This document shows positions 35,464 through 44,079 of a DNA stretch of 64,000 nucleotides, piece by piece. The translations under genes and the position numbers were made by a program. The stretch lies in NCBI RefSeq assembly GCF_009930875.1, contig NZ_CP025249.1, forward strand, positions 2,728,001 through 2,792,000, given 5' to 3'. The first letter of the stretch is position 1, and each line of letters begins with the position of its first letter. A model generated the notes under the pieces. It was not told the DNA's origin, did not search any database, and worked only from the letters and a program-made list of their open reading frames with translations. This DNA is from Actinomyces sp. 432 (GTDB taxonomy: Bacteria > Actinomycetota > Actinomycetes > Actinomycetales > Actinomycetaceae).

Positions 35464-36858
35464 ATGACGGCCCTGGCCGAAACAAACAAGTCCGACCTCT
35501 CCGCGCCCCCCGCACCTCAGACGCCCACCAGAATCCTGTATCCGGGCGCCGCGACGCTGCTGATCGCAGTCATCGGCTGCTTCACTGCCTGGGGCGTCGC
35601 CGCAGACCTGACCACCCCCATGGTCTCCGGGTTCAAGCGCATCTTCGACATGTCCTCCTTCCAGGCCTCGCTGGTGCAGATGGCCTACTACGGCGCCTAC
35701 TTCCTGCTGGCGATCCCCGCCGCCCTGATCAACTCCCGGTGGGGCTACAAGGCGGGCATGGTCTCCGGCCTGGCGCTGGCGTCCCTGGGGGCCTTCGGCT
35801 TCTGGCCCGCCTCCCAGGTGATGACCTACGGCGCCTTCCTGGCCGCCCTGTTCGCCATCGCCGCAGGCTGCTCGCTACTGGAGACCTCCGCCAGCCCCTA
35901 CGTCATCTCCCTCGGGCCGGAGGAGACCTCCACCCGGCGCCTTAACCTCGCCCAGGCCTTCAATCCGCTGGGCACCAACATCGGCGTGCTGATCGCCTCC
36001 ACCCTCATCCTCCCCAAGCTCGACACCCCGGTGAACCTGGCCGACGTCAGCGCGGAGACCGAGCGGGCCATCCGCGCCGAGCAGCTGCGCGCCGTGACGG
36101 GGCCCTACATCGGCCTCGGGGTCCTGCTGGCCGTCATCCTGGTAATCATCTTCGTCCAGAAGGCGCCACCCACCGCCCAGGTCGCCGAGGACGACGCCCC
36201 GCGACCGACCAGCCCGCTGGCCACCCTGTGGCGTTCCAAGCGCTACCGCTACGGGGTAATCGCCCAGTTCTTCGACGTGGGCGCCCAGGTGTGCTGCTGG
36301 ACCTACATCATCCAGTACACCCAGCAGGCGTTGAACGGCTCCCTGCAGCTGGGCTCGCAGATGCTGCAGATCAGCTTGATCGTCTTCCTGATCGCCCGTT
36401 TCCTCATGACCGCCGTCATCGCCCGCATCCGGGCCACCAAGGTGATGGCCGTCCTGGGCACGATCGCCGTTGGCCTGTGCATCTACGCCTCGCTGCGCCC
36501 CGACATCACCGGCGTGATCGCCATCATCTCGGCCTCATTCTGCCTGTCGCTGATGTTCCCCACGATCTACGGCGTGGCCCTGTCCGGGCTCGGGGACACC
36601 ACCAAGTTCGGTGCCGCCGGCCTGGTTATGGCGATCGTTGGCGGGGCCATCATGCCGATGGTGCAGGGGCGGATGATGGACGCCACCAGCGCGGCCCGCT
36701 CGTTCATCGTTCCGGCGGTGTGCTTCGCCATGGTGACCGCCTACGCGATCTACGACTTGCGCGCTCCCGTCCAAACAGTCACCACTGCCGCGGCACCGGA
36801 GCCGGCCTCCGATGCGGCCCCGGCCGGAACAGCTTCTAAGAGGAGGGCCCAGTCATGA
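35464..36858 (+). CDS. FucP-type sugar/proton symporter (MFS)
   Basis: 464 residues from the ATG at 35464, with GGGAG upstream; a longer frame from 35329 adds non-conserved residues. Twelve membrane segments; the segment SSFQASLVQMAYYGAYFLLA followed by IPAALINSRWGYKAGM is the FucP family hallmark. Members import L-fucose or related sugars with protons. The C-terminal tail is Ala/Pro-rich. The next gene, a sugar-binding lipoprotein, overlaps it by 4 bases (ATGA), which is unusual because MFS carriers do not need binding proteins. Confidence 0.88.
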   Translation: MTALAETNKSDLSAPPAPQTPTRILYPGAATLLIAVIGCFTAWGVAADLTTPMVSGFKRIFDMSSFQASLVQMAYYGAYFLLAIPAALINSRWGYKAGMVSGLALASLGAFGFWPASQVMTYGAFLAALFAIAAGCSLLETSASPYVISLGPEETSTRRLNLAQAFNPLGTNIGVLIASTLILPKLDTPVNLADVSAETERAIRAEQLRAVTGPYIGLGVLLAVILVIIFVQKAPPTAQVAEDDAPRPTSPLATLWRSKRYRYGVIAQFFDVGAQVCCWTYIIQYTQQALNGSLQLGSQMLQISLIVFLIARFLMTAVIARIRATKVMAVLGTIAVGLCIYASLRPDITGVIAIISASFCLSLMFPTIYGVALSGLGDTTKFGAAGLVMAIVGGAIMPMVQGRMMDATSAARSFIVPAVCFAMVTAYAIYDLRAPVQTVTTAAAPEPASDAAPAGTASKRRAQS

Positions 36859-38147
36859 CTTCCCTGAGAAAACGCGCCGCCGCCCTGATCGCGGCGGCCA
36901 GCACCGCCCTCGCCCTGACCGCCTGCGGGAGTCCCTCCGCCCCGTCCGGCTCCGTCGAGGTGCTGTCCTGGTGGACCTCCGCCTCGGAGTCCGTCGCGCT
37001 GGACACGCTCGTCGACGCCTACAAGGAGCGCAACCCCGACGTGTCCGTGGACCAACTGGCCGTCGTCGGCGGTGCCGGCTCCCAGGCCCACGTGACCCTG
37101 GCCTCCCGCATCGCCCGCGGCGACGCCCCCGACGTGTGGCAGTCACTGACCGCCGGGAACGTCACGGCGTGGCGGGACGCCGGCGTCGTCGGCGACGTGT
37201 CCCCCCTCTTCACCGACGAGGTCACTGCCCAGCTCCCCGAGGAAATCCTCGCCTCGGTCACGGTGGGCTCCAGTCAGTACGCGGCGCCGCTGTCCGTGCA
37301 CCGGGCGAACATCCTCATGTTCAACCGCGACGTGCTGCAACAGGCGGGCATCAACGAGCCGGGGACGGGCTACTCCCTCGACGATCTGCTCGCCGACCTG
37401 GACACCCTGCAGGAGCAGGGGACTACGCCGCTGTGCATCGGCGGCGCCGACTCCATCACCACGGCCGGGCTGTTCGAGTCCGTACTGCTGGCCACCGTGG
37501 GTGAAGAGGGCTGGGCCCAGATCGAGGCCGACCGCTTCGACTGGTCCGGCCAGCAGGTGAGCGACGCCCTGGAGATCTTCGGGCGGCTCATGGATCACAC
37601 CGATCCCGACGACGCCGACCGCACCTGGGACGAGGCGGCCGGTCGGCTGGCGGAGGGCGAGTGCGGCTTCTACCAGATGAACGACGGCGCCCTGACCGAG
37701 TCCGAGGCGCTGGCCGGGTCCACCACCGGGGAGTCCCCGGTAGCCTCAGTGGTCTTCCCGGGAACCGAGGGGACCTTCCTAATCGTGGTGGACGCATTCG
37801 TCCGCTCCTCGACTTCGGCGGACGGCGAGGACGCCGACGCCTTCCTGAGTACCGTGCTCGACCCGCAGGTCCAGACGGCCGTGTGCGAGGTGAAGGGCTG
37901 CGTGCCGGTGCGCAATGACGCCGACGTCTCCACGCTCACCCCCTACCAGCAGCAGGCCGCCGAGGACCTGCGCAGTCAGAAGGTGCTCAACTCGATCTCC
38001 TACGGCGAAGTGATATCCCCCGCGATGCAGGACGGATTCTTCAAGGCCGTGAAGAACTACCTGTCTACCCGCGACGCCTCAGCCGCGGCCTTCGCCCGCA
38101 TCCTCACCGAGCGGATCAACGAGGGCGCGGCCGGCCCTAACGTCTGA
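36855..38147 (+). CDS. ABC-type extracellular solute-binding lipoprotein
   Basis: 430 residues. Lipoprotein signal LIAAASTALALTACGS with lipobox LTAC. The mature part begins VEVLSWWTSASESVALDTLV, a typical family 1 sugar-binding start, and contains GDAPDVWQSLTAGN. The ATG overlaps the permease stop, with AGAGGAGGG 8 bases before it. No ABC permease or ATPase genes follow: the next gene is on the other strand. It must therefore either work with a transporter encoded elsewhere or act as a sensor or scavenger. A perfect hairpin ends the unit. Confidence 0.9.
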   Translation: MTSLRKRAAALIAAASTALALTACGSPSAPSGSVEVLSWWTSASESVALDTLVDAYKERNPDVSVDQLAVVGGAGSQAHVTLASRIARGDAPDVWQSLTAGNVTAWRDAGVVGDVSPLFTDEVTAQLPEEILASVTVGSSQYAAPLSVHRANILMFNRDVLQQAGINEPGTGYSLDDLLADLDTLQEQGTTPLCIGGADSITTAGLFESVLLATVGEEGWAQIEADRFDWSGQQVSDALEIFGRLMDHTDPDDADRTWDEAAGRLAEGECGFYQMNDGALTESEALAGSTTGESPVASVVFPGTEGTFLIVVDAFVRSSTSADGEDADAFLSTVLDPQVQTAVCEVKGCVPVRNDADVSTLTPYQQQAAEDLRSQKVLNSISYGEVISPAMQDGFFKAVKNYLSTRDASAAAFARILTERINEGAAGPNV

Positions 38148-38263
38148 GCGGTCGGCCGGCTCGCGCAGGCGGTCTGGCGCCGCCACATCCGAGCGGGGCG
38201 GCCCGCGCGGTGAGTCGACTCCTGACCCAATACCGGATCGCCGCGGGCCCATCAAGATTGCGG

Positions 38264-38296
38264 GGCCGTCAACCACCGGCGGTGGTTGACGGCCCG
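38264..38296. terminator. Strong hairpin between convergent genes
   Basis: GGGCCGTCAACCACC and its exact complement around a 3-base loop, about 115 bp past the solute-binding-protein stop and 28 bp from the stop of the convergent ABM gene. It is well placed to end transcription from both sides. Confidence 0.82.
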
Positions 38297-38323
38297 CTCG
38301 GGCGGCTGGGTGCGTGGCGGCCC

Positions 38324-38614
38324 TCAGCCGATCTGGTCGAGGAAGGTCAGCACCGAGTGCGGCTCCTCGATGCGCTCCTCAAGGCGCGCATTGAAGGGGC
38401 CGCCGTAGGGCATACCCAAGTGAGTCTGGAAGGCGTCCTCGTCGACGTAGGCCTCCATGACGAAGAACTTCGCGGGGTCGTCGCTGTGGCGGTAGACGTC
38501 GAAGACGCGGTTGCCGGGCTCGCTGCGGACCTTCTCGGCGAAGTCGCAGATCATCTGGGCGACCTCGTCCTCGTAACCGGGTTTGGCGGTGAACTGTGAG
38601 TGCAGAATCTTCAT
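38324..38614 (-). CDS. Antibiotic biosynthesis monooxygenase (ABM/YgiN-like) domain protein
   Basis: 96 residues forming one ABM dimeric alpha-beta barrel: MKILHSQFTAKPGYEDEVAQ, RVFDVYRHSDDPAKFFVMEA and YVDEDAFQTHLGMPYGGPF are classic. Such small proteins act as quinol monooxygenases or detoxifying enzymes; the substrate is unknown. GAGGAGGAG directly precedes the ATG. It is monocistronic, convergent with the sugar uptake genes. Confidence 0.88.
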   Translation of the reverse strand: MKILHSQFTAKPGYEDEVAQMICDFAEKVRSEPGNRVFDVYRHSDDPAKFFVMEAYVDEDAFQTHLGMPYGGPFNARLEERIEEPHSVLTFLDQIG

Positions 38615-38775
38615 GGCTCCTCCTCAGGGCGCATGGGATGCGTTGCGCCGATTCTATGGTGCGCATCACGTTCACGGTAGGGCCGACGGAGATGCGCAGG
38701 CATGCAAACGCGTATTGCGCACCGGGGTGCGTCATACTGCCATCTGAGTCGCGCACCGGAGATCGTCGTCCGCCC

Positions 38776-39387
38776 TCAGCCTCGGGTACGACGCCGCAAA
38801 CCGTGCAGCATGCCGTGCGACATGAGCCGGGCCACCGGGCGGACAGCCCACACCATCCGACGCGCGGCCGGCGTTTGGGGCACGTACCGCTCGCGCACCG
38901 TCAGGCGGCAAGAATGCAGTCCCGTCGAGGTGAGGACGAACGCCCACGTGAAGTCGAAATCCATACCGGCCGCAGCGGGCGCGCGCCCTCCCTTGGATGA
39001 CAGGACCAGGAAGCGATCCGACTCCAGGCGGGCGACGACGAGGGTGGTGTTCTCCGCCAGGTCCACCGGGTCGCCCTCTGTCAGGTTCTGCCACGCCGGG
39101 TGGATCGCATCCGCATTGGAAATGCTCACTCCGGCCAACCGCTCAAGCGCATCGAAGGAGTAGAAACCGCCGCGTCCATAGCCCATCTGGACCAGCCAGG
39201 GCCATACGTCAGCCACGGGCGCCTGCAGCACCGTCTCATGCGTCTCAACGATCTCTGCGTCGGGCAGGAGCTCGTCCCCGGGCAGGGGCTCGGCGGCATC
39301 GCCGCGCGGGCGCAGGCGTCCATTCACATAGGCGACACCAGCTGCCCCTAGGGCGATGGGCACAATCCAGCGGCTGCGGTCACTCAC
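38776..39387 (-). CDS. SRPBCC (START-like) family protein
   Basis: About 203 residues from the GTG at 39387 (GGAGG 8 bases upstream). An N-terminal hydrophobic segment (WIVPIALGAAGVAYVNGRL) precedes a START-like domain: VETHETVLQAPVADVWPWLV, QMGYGRGGFYSFDALERLAG, and FTWAFVLTSTGLHSCRLTVR. These helix-grip domains bind hydrophobic ligands; no ligand can be named. It ends with basic residues (HGLRRRTRG). An alternative start lies at 39429. Confidence 0.75.
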   Translation of the reverse strand: MSDRSRWIVPIALGAAGVAYVNGRLRPRGDAAEPLPGDELLPDAEIVETHETVLQAPVADVWPWLVQMGYGRGGFYSFDALERLAGVSISNADAIHPAWQNLTEGDPVDLAENTTLVVARLESDRFLVLSSKGGRAPAAAGMDFDFTWAFVLTSTGLHSCRLTVRERYVPQTPAARRMVWAVRPVARLMSHGMLHGLRRRTRG

Positions 39388-39539
39388 GAGTTCACCCTCC
39401 CACAGGGACAACATTCCAACAAGGACCACAACGCCAAGTCATGGCGGGCACCGCACACTCAGGCTCCGCGGCCATGCTCGTCTGGCGGCTGCAGGCCCGA
39501 TGCCCCTTCGCACCCTGGTGCAAGCTTTTGCCCTCTGGT

Positions 39540-39600
39540 ACGAGCTTTTGCGCCCTGGTGTGCAGCAAATTGGCGTACACCAGGGTACAAAAGCTCGCAG
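39540..39600. repeat. Family B palindrome, copy 4, with a decayed copy before it
   Basis: Arms 39540-39566 (ACGAGCTTTTGCGCCCTGGT...) and 39573-39597. Just upstream (39507-39540) are fragments GCACCCTGGTGCAAGCTTTT and GCCCTCTGGT, i.e. a partial second copy. It lies in the 299-bp gap between two same-strand genes, past the stop of neither but near the 3' end of the broken lipoprotein gene (39687). Confidence 0.9.
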
Positions 39601-39686
39601 TAGGCGGGGCGCCAGGCGCCACGCAAACCGCTCTAAACAGCTCCGTCGGCTCGGACGGCCGATTCTCAGCTCTCAGGCGGCGATCC

Positions 39687-40176
39687 TCAGTTGGTGGCCT
39701 GGGCCATCGCGGTAGCAAACTCGCCGGATCCCGACGAGCTGACGGGCTCATTGTCGTCAATGGTGATGGACTCGGTGATGTCCGTTCCGTCCTTGGCCTG
39801 AGCCAGCACATTGGCGTTTGAGGTGCCAAAGACGCTGGCACCGTCAATCTCGGCCGTCTTGCTGAACGGGAGTGCCTCATCACCAAGTTGCTCCTGGCTG
39901 ATGTTGCCGTTGGCGTCCAGAGCGGTCAGCGTGATGCCTGCGAGGGTTGCTGTGTCGCTGGTGACCTCAAAACGATCATGTGCCTACCCGCGTCGTATCC
40001 AGCGGCAACATCGGACTCCTCAGTGGCCTCCTCGGAGGTAACCGACGCTTCCGTCACACTCGTTGAGCCTCCACCGGCAGTGCTTGAGGAGTCCGCGGAG
40101 CCTGAGGAGCCGCATGCGGAAAGCGCAAGGGCAGCGACAGCCCCATGATTCCCGGTGCGAAAACCCGGCGCGGCAT
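39687..40176 (-). pseudogene. Small lipoprotein gene with two frameshifts
   Basis: Three frames carry one protein: PRRVFAPGIMG (signal start), then AVAALALSACGSSGSADSSS with lipobox LSAC, then after a second break HDRFEVTSDTATLAGITLTA through ALPFSKTAEIDGASVFGTSN to a stop at 39687. The breaks are at a GGGG run (plus-strand CCCC at 40141-40144) and around 39978-39986; one added base at each restores a lipoprotein of about 165 residues. I do not recognise the family. The exact start is uncertain: the ATG at 40174-40176 is the best candidate. Two losses in one short gene could be real decay, or the same sequencing problem seen elsewhere in the window. Confidence 0.7.
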
Positions 40177-40684
40177 GGCAGTCAGGGCAGCGAGTCTCCT
40201 ATGAATCAGGACTGCGAGGACGAGCCGAAATACGCCACCCCCGCTTGCAAAACGGGCTGAGCGCGCAGTCGCCAGGTTGAGCACCGGCCCGCGTCGTACG
40301 GCAGTCGCACGTCATCGGACCCGGCGCACGCTTAACAAATCTACCGCCGACCACAAACCGCATGATTCTGCGGATTCACACACTAGTCGCAGGCCACCCG
40401 GAGAGCTCCTGCGTGCGGCGAGACCTCCGGCGCACGCAGGAGCAATTCGAGCGGAGCCTGGCGCGCCCAGATGAATCCCGTAATTCCGCATCATCTCAAC
40501 GAAAATCCCTGATCGGCGGAATTCCCGCCACCAGCGTAAGCGTGCGGCACCTATCGCGCGGGTTCCGCCTCGAAGGACGACGAGCGTGCCCACTCGCGCC
40601 CCTGTTACTCGACCGCGGCCACAAGCACGAGACAGTCGGCGCAGCAAGCCCCACCGCCATTTCTACCGACCTCGGCGGTTATAG
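40177..40684. other. Gene-free region with an inverted repeat and repeat units
   Basis: About 500 bp upstream of the broken lipoprotein gene and past the ygfZ stop. I support no ORF. It holds the hairpin at 40405-40443 inside a longer imperfect inverted repeat (about 40358-40500: TGATTCTGCGGATTCA against TGAATCCCGTAATTCCGCAT) and the family A units at its right end. Confidence 0.5.
40405..40443. repeat. 13-bp perfect hairpin within a larger inverted repeat
   Basis: GCTCCTGCGTGCG (40405-40417) and its complement (40431-40443) around a 13-base loop. Confidence 0.85.
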
Positions 40685-40700
40685 CTACCGAACTCGGCGA
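40656..40700. repeat. Family A units, reverse orientation
   Basis: On the minus strand: CCGAGTTCGGTAGCTATAAC then CG and CCGAGGTCGGTAGAAATGGC, a period of 22. It overlaps the 3' end of ygfZ (stop at 40685). Confidence 0.75.
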
Positions 40701-42082
40701 GGGGAGAGGGAGGCGCCGCGCAGGCCGGCGCCGGGGCGCTCAGCGGGGCTCGCCTGGGCCCGCCCCTCGGGGGAGACCAGGGGCTCCTGAGCGGCGTCCA
40801 CCCGCGCGACAACCACGGGTTCAGCCCTCCCCGCAGAAACCCCGGAGTGTGTCGCCGCCGGAGCATCCGCCAGTTCCCCCGCGCCGGGGCCGCCGGACAC
40901 TGCTGCCACACCTGCGGCTCCCGCGGCCCCGGCCGCCGCAGTCGCGACCTCCTCCGCATTCGCGTCGGGGTCATCTGCGTCGGTGACCTCCACGGTCAGT
41001 GCCGCATCCGCGGGCACGCCCCGGCGCAGCAGCGCCAGCGCCATGGGGCCGTAGTCGACGTGCCGGACCACGGAGGTCACGGCACCAACAGCCCGCTCCC
41101 CCAGGCGCACAACCGCCCCCGGCACCGGCAGCTGACCGGTGAAGCCGTCCAGTTGCAGGATCGTCAGGCGCCGCGGCGGACGCCCCAGGTTGAGGGTGCG
41201 GGCCACGGTCTCCTGCCCCGGGTAGCAGCCCTTGTTCAAGTGCACGGCGGTACGCAGCCAGTCCAGCTCGTGTGGGATCGTGCGCGCATCCACCTCGCGT
41301 CCCCAGCGCGGCCGCCCGGCCTCCACGCGCAGGGCCTCCCAGGCGAGCGACCCGGCCAGACGCCGCCCGGCCGAACCCGGCCCGCGGCCACTCCCGTCGA
41401 GGTCACCAGCAGTGTTGGCGCCACCAGTGGCAGCGGCAGCCGCGCCACTAACGAACGCATCCGCAACGGCTCCGACCGCGTCGGCCTGCACCAGCACCCA
41501 GGTGGCCCGGTAGCCCGCGCCGGGGTGCGTGCCCTCCACGCCGACGTCATAGCTGGTGCCGCCCTCGACCACGCCCGGCCAGGGATCGCGCCAGGTCGCC
41601 ACGTGTGCACCCGCGGCCCGGGCGGCCTCCTCCAGGGCCGCGCCGCCCGTGCCGAGCGCAGCCAGCACGGCCACATCCTCCCGCAAGGCCACCTCAACGC
41701 GCAGCATGAAACGCATGGACTCCAGGAAATCCACCAGCGCCCGCCCACGGCCGGCCTCGGTGACCAGCAGCAGCCTGCCGTCGTCTACACAGGCCAGGGC
41801 ATGAGTGATATGCCCCTGGGCGTCCAGCAGCAGCGCCTCCGCCCCACCATCTCCGGGCGTCAGTCGGCTCAGCTCCTGGCTGGACAAAGTGCTCAACCAG
41901 CTCAGGCGGTCGGGACCGGACACGGCAACGACGTCCCGGGCCAGGGCGGTGGCGGCGCGGCCGGCAAGCAGCGCGTTCTGCTCCCGCAGGGGGTCTTCGT
42001 ACCGGGCCGGTACCGCAGCATCCAGGTCGGTCGCGGGGCTGGCGACGGCGTCGGTGCGGGACAGCAGAGGACTGCGGCGCAT
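40685..42082 (-). CDS. ygfZ: YgfZ/GcvT-type folate-binding Fe-S cluster assembly protein
   Basis: 465 residues. The YgfZ signature NKGCYPGQETVART is near residue 285, with IPHELDWLRTAVHL before it. YgfZ proteins use tetrahydrofolate and help repair or assemble certain iron-sulfur enzymes. The N-terminal domain (DRLSWLSTLSSQELSRLTPG, HALACVDDGRLLLV) fits. A Gly/Ala insert near 215-245 and an Ala/Pro-rich tail of about 80 residues make it longer than usual. The ATG overlaps the stop of the preceding gene by one base (TGATG). Confidence 0.92.
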   Translation of the reverse strand: MRRSPLLSRTDAVASPATDLDAAVPARYEDPLREQNALLAGRAATALARDVVAVSGPDRLSWLSTLSSQELSRLTPGDGGAEALLLDAQGHITHALACVDDGRLLLVTEAGRGRALVDFLESMRFMLRVEVALREDVAVLAALGTGGAALEEAARAAGAHVATWRDPWPGVVEGGTSYDVGVEGTHPGAGYRATWVLVQADAVGAVADAFVSGAAAAATGGANTAGDLDGSGRGPGSAGRRLAGSLAWEALRVEAGRPRWGREVDARTIPHELDWLRTAVHLNKGCYPGQETVARTLNLGRPPRRLTILQLDGFTGQLPVPGAVVRLGERAVGAVTSVVRHVDYGPMALALLRRGVPADAALTVEVTDADDPDANAEEVATAAAGAAGAAGVAAVSGGPGAGELADAPAATHSGVSAGRAEPVVVARVDAAQEPLVSPEGRAQASPAERPGAGLRGASLSPRRVR

Positions 42083-42906
42083 CAGACGGAGGCCCCCGTG
42101 GTCGGCGACTGAGTGTCGGTCGGCGGTGGTGCGTCCTGCACCGCGGAAGAGCCCCCGGCTGCGACCGCCCCGGCTGCGACCGCCTCGGCGGCGCGCGTAG
42201 CCTCGTCGGCGGCGATGGCCGCGCGCAGGGCAGCACCGGGGTCAGCCTCCCCCGCCTCCTCCACCCGGCCCAGGCGACCGGAGGCGTAGGACTGCGCCTC
42301 CTCCTGGCCAAATGCAGCCATGTCCTGGGTCCACAGGAGCTCCCCGCCCACCAGGCCGAACATGCGACTCATTTCCGTCACGGAGGCAGCGGTGCGAGTG
42401 CGGCCCACCGCCTGGGTGCCTACCTGGGCGCGCGGCCCCTGAATCCAGCCCTCCCACACGCCGACGTGTCCGGCCGGATCGGCGGAGACCAGCTCCAGGG
42501 AGGTGATCGGGGTCTTCGAGGCGGGGCTGGACGCCCCACCGCCACTGCCGGCCTCTCCGCCGCCGGCCTCTCCGCCGTCATCGGCCGCCTCCGGCATCTC
42601 CTGGCCGACCGGCCGCCAGAACGTGGTCTCGGTGGACCAGACCTGCGCGGGGGTCAGGCGTGAGGCTCCCTCCAGCCCGGGCATCTCGAAGTCGAGGTCC
42701 TGGCTACGGGTGGCGTCCACGGTCCAGATGGTGGTGGTCTGCCGCAGGTAGGGGCCACCGTCGTGGTCGAAGGTCATCTCCTGGTAGACGGCCTGCTCGG
42801 GGACGGTCTCCCCGTAGGTGAGGATGCCGTAGCCACGCCAGGTACCCACCAGCCACGCCAGCGGGTACAGCTCGGGAGAAAGGTCGTCGGGAATCGTGAA
42901 CGCCAT
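42082..42906 (-). CDS. Nitrobindin-like (FABP family, DUF1794) heme-binding beta-barrel protein
   Basis: 274 residues from the ATG at 42906: LSPELYPLAWLVGTWRGYGI carries the GxWxGxG motif, followed by QEMTFDHDGGPYLRQTTTIW. The core is interrupted by a Gly/Ser-rich insert around 115-140 and continues to EMSRMFGLVGGELLWTQDMA, then an Ala-rich tail of about 55 residues that normal family members lack. Nitrobindins bind heme and react with peroxynitrite; this is a family-level call. A longer upstream frame to 43398 runs antisense over the next gene's duplicated 3' region and is rejected. ygfZ follows with a one-base overlap, a pairing seen in other actinobacteria. Confidence 0.87.
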   Translation of the reverse strand: MAFTIPDDLSPELYPLAWLVGTWRGYGILTYGETVPEQAVYQEMTFDHDGGPYLRQTTTIWTVDATRSQDLDFEMPGLEGASRLTPAQVWSTETTFWRPVGQEMPEAADDGGEAGGGEAGSGGGASSPASKTPITSLELVSADPAGHVGVWEGWIQGPRAQVGTQAVGRTRTAASVTEMSRMFGLVGGELLWTQDMAAFGQEEAQSYASGRLGRVEEAGEADPGAALRAAIAADEATRAAEAVAAGAVAAGGSSAVQDAPPPTDTQSPTTGASV

Positions 42907-42918
42907 GGGTGCAGGGTA

Positions 42919-43172
42919 CGGCCCGGGCGCCGGGGCCGCTACGGCGCCGCGGTCAGCCCGCGATGAAACCGCCCATGATCCGCGCGATGGCGTACACGGG
43001 AGCCCCCAGGGACAGGATCGGAACAATCGCGCTAGCCACTGCGGCCCGGGCGCCGGGGCCGCTACGGCGCCGCGGTCAGCCCGCGATGAAACCACCCATG
43101 ATCCGCGCGATGGCGTACACGGGAGCCCCCAGGGACAGGATCGGAACAATCGCGCTAGCCACTGCGGCCCGC
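42919..43172. repeat. 123-bp tandem duplication, two copies
   Basis: The block beginning CGGCCCGGGCGCCGGGGCCG at 42919 recurs at 43042; I see one difference (GAAACCGCCCATG versus GAAACCACCCATG). The duplicated block contains the last 40 or so codons and stop of the membrane-protein gene, so an extra truncated 3' end of that gene lies between its stop and the nitrobindin start. Confidence 0.93.
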
Positions 43173-43948
43173 CCGCCGGGAACCCAGCGGTGAGTCCACA
43201 GCACCCGGTTGGAGACCGCCATGAGTACGCCGGCGACGAATCCCGCCACCAGGCAGGCTGCGGCCGACTGCAGCGCCGGCTCCGCCCCCACGTGACTGGC
43301 ACCGAAGAAGCCGACCATGGCCAGTGCTCCGCCGGAGGCACCCGCAACCAGGGCGGGCAGGGTGAAGGTGAGTACCTCCAGCACGGTGGCGCGGACATTC
43401 AGGGTGGTCAGCAGGGCGCCGGTGAACAGGGCGAGCGTGCAGGGCACGATGACGGCGGGGTCGGCGATCCCACTGCGCAGGGCGCACCAGCCGGCACCGG
43501 AGATCATGACCAGGTTGCCAGTGACCGTGGAGGAGAGGTCCTCCACCAGGTGCGGACGGCCGTCCCTGCGCGCCATCTGCGCAAGAAAGGCCGCCGGCAC
43601 GCTGAAGGCCATAACCACTCCGGCCATGCCGAAATCGTTGGTGATGGCCACCAGCACCGCCGCACACAGGCCGGTCAGCGTGATCACGGCGGTGGCATCC
43701 TGATCGTGCCGGGTACGCACCAGCGCCGGCCACCCCTGGCCGGTCAGTGGCACCAGCAGGACTACCACGATCAGCCTCACCCACGCGGGCAGGGCCGCGG
43801 AGATGGCCAGGAGCACGGGGACCACGGAGGCCACCGCCAGCCGCGTCCAGGCCGGGTCCACCAGCCCCACCTCGATGGGGCGGTTGCCGCCGCGACGGGT
43901 CCCGAAGCTGCCGGGGTCCACCATGCCGGGCACATCCTGCGTGTTCAC
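43076..43948 (-). CDS. Multi-span integral membrane protein, unknown function
   Basis: 290 residues from a GTG at 43948; ATG at 43924 is an alternative. Seven or eight hydrophobic segments (LAVASVVPVLLAISAALPAW, VRLIVVVLLVPLTGQGWPAL, AVITLTGLCAAVLVAI, and more) and a closing VASAIVPILSLGAPVYAIAR. HDQDATAVITLTGLCA and FFGASHVGAEPALQSAAACL look conserved, but I cannot assign a family. It diverges from glnR across about 130 bp, which makes joint regulation by GlnR possible. Its 3' end is part of the 123-bp duplication. Confidence 0.7.
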   Translation of the reverse strand: MNTQDVPGMVDPGSFGTRRGGNRPIEVGLVDPAWTRLAVASVVPVLLAISAALPAWVRLIVVVLLVPLTGQGWPALVRTRHDQDATAVITLTGLCAAVLVAITNDFGMAGVVMAFSVPAAFLAQMARRDGRPHLVEDLSSTVTGNLVMISGAGWCALRSGIADPAVIVPCTLALFTGALLTTLNVRATVLEVLTFTLPALVAGASGGALAMVGFFGASHVGAEPALQSAAACLVAGFVAGVLMAVSNRVLWTHRWVPGGRAAVASAIVPILSLGAPVYAIARIMGGFIAG

Positions 43949-44079
43949 GGTCGCATCGTCCCACACCTGTGACCGGCACACGTAGTCGGGCGACATAAGC
44001 CGCTCGTGTAATCCGTTCGCAAATGCGAGTGTGGTTGACTCGGCCCCAGGGTCCACCGGACCGGAAGGAGGCGGCAGCC

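Noticed and set aside
42907-43398. N-terminal extension of the nitrobindin gene
   Set aside because: The added residues repeat WLARLFRSCPWGLPCTPSRG because the frame crosses the 123-bp duplication in antisense to the membrane-protein gene; the family begins at the ATG at 42906.
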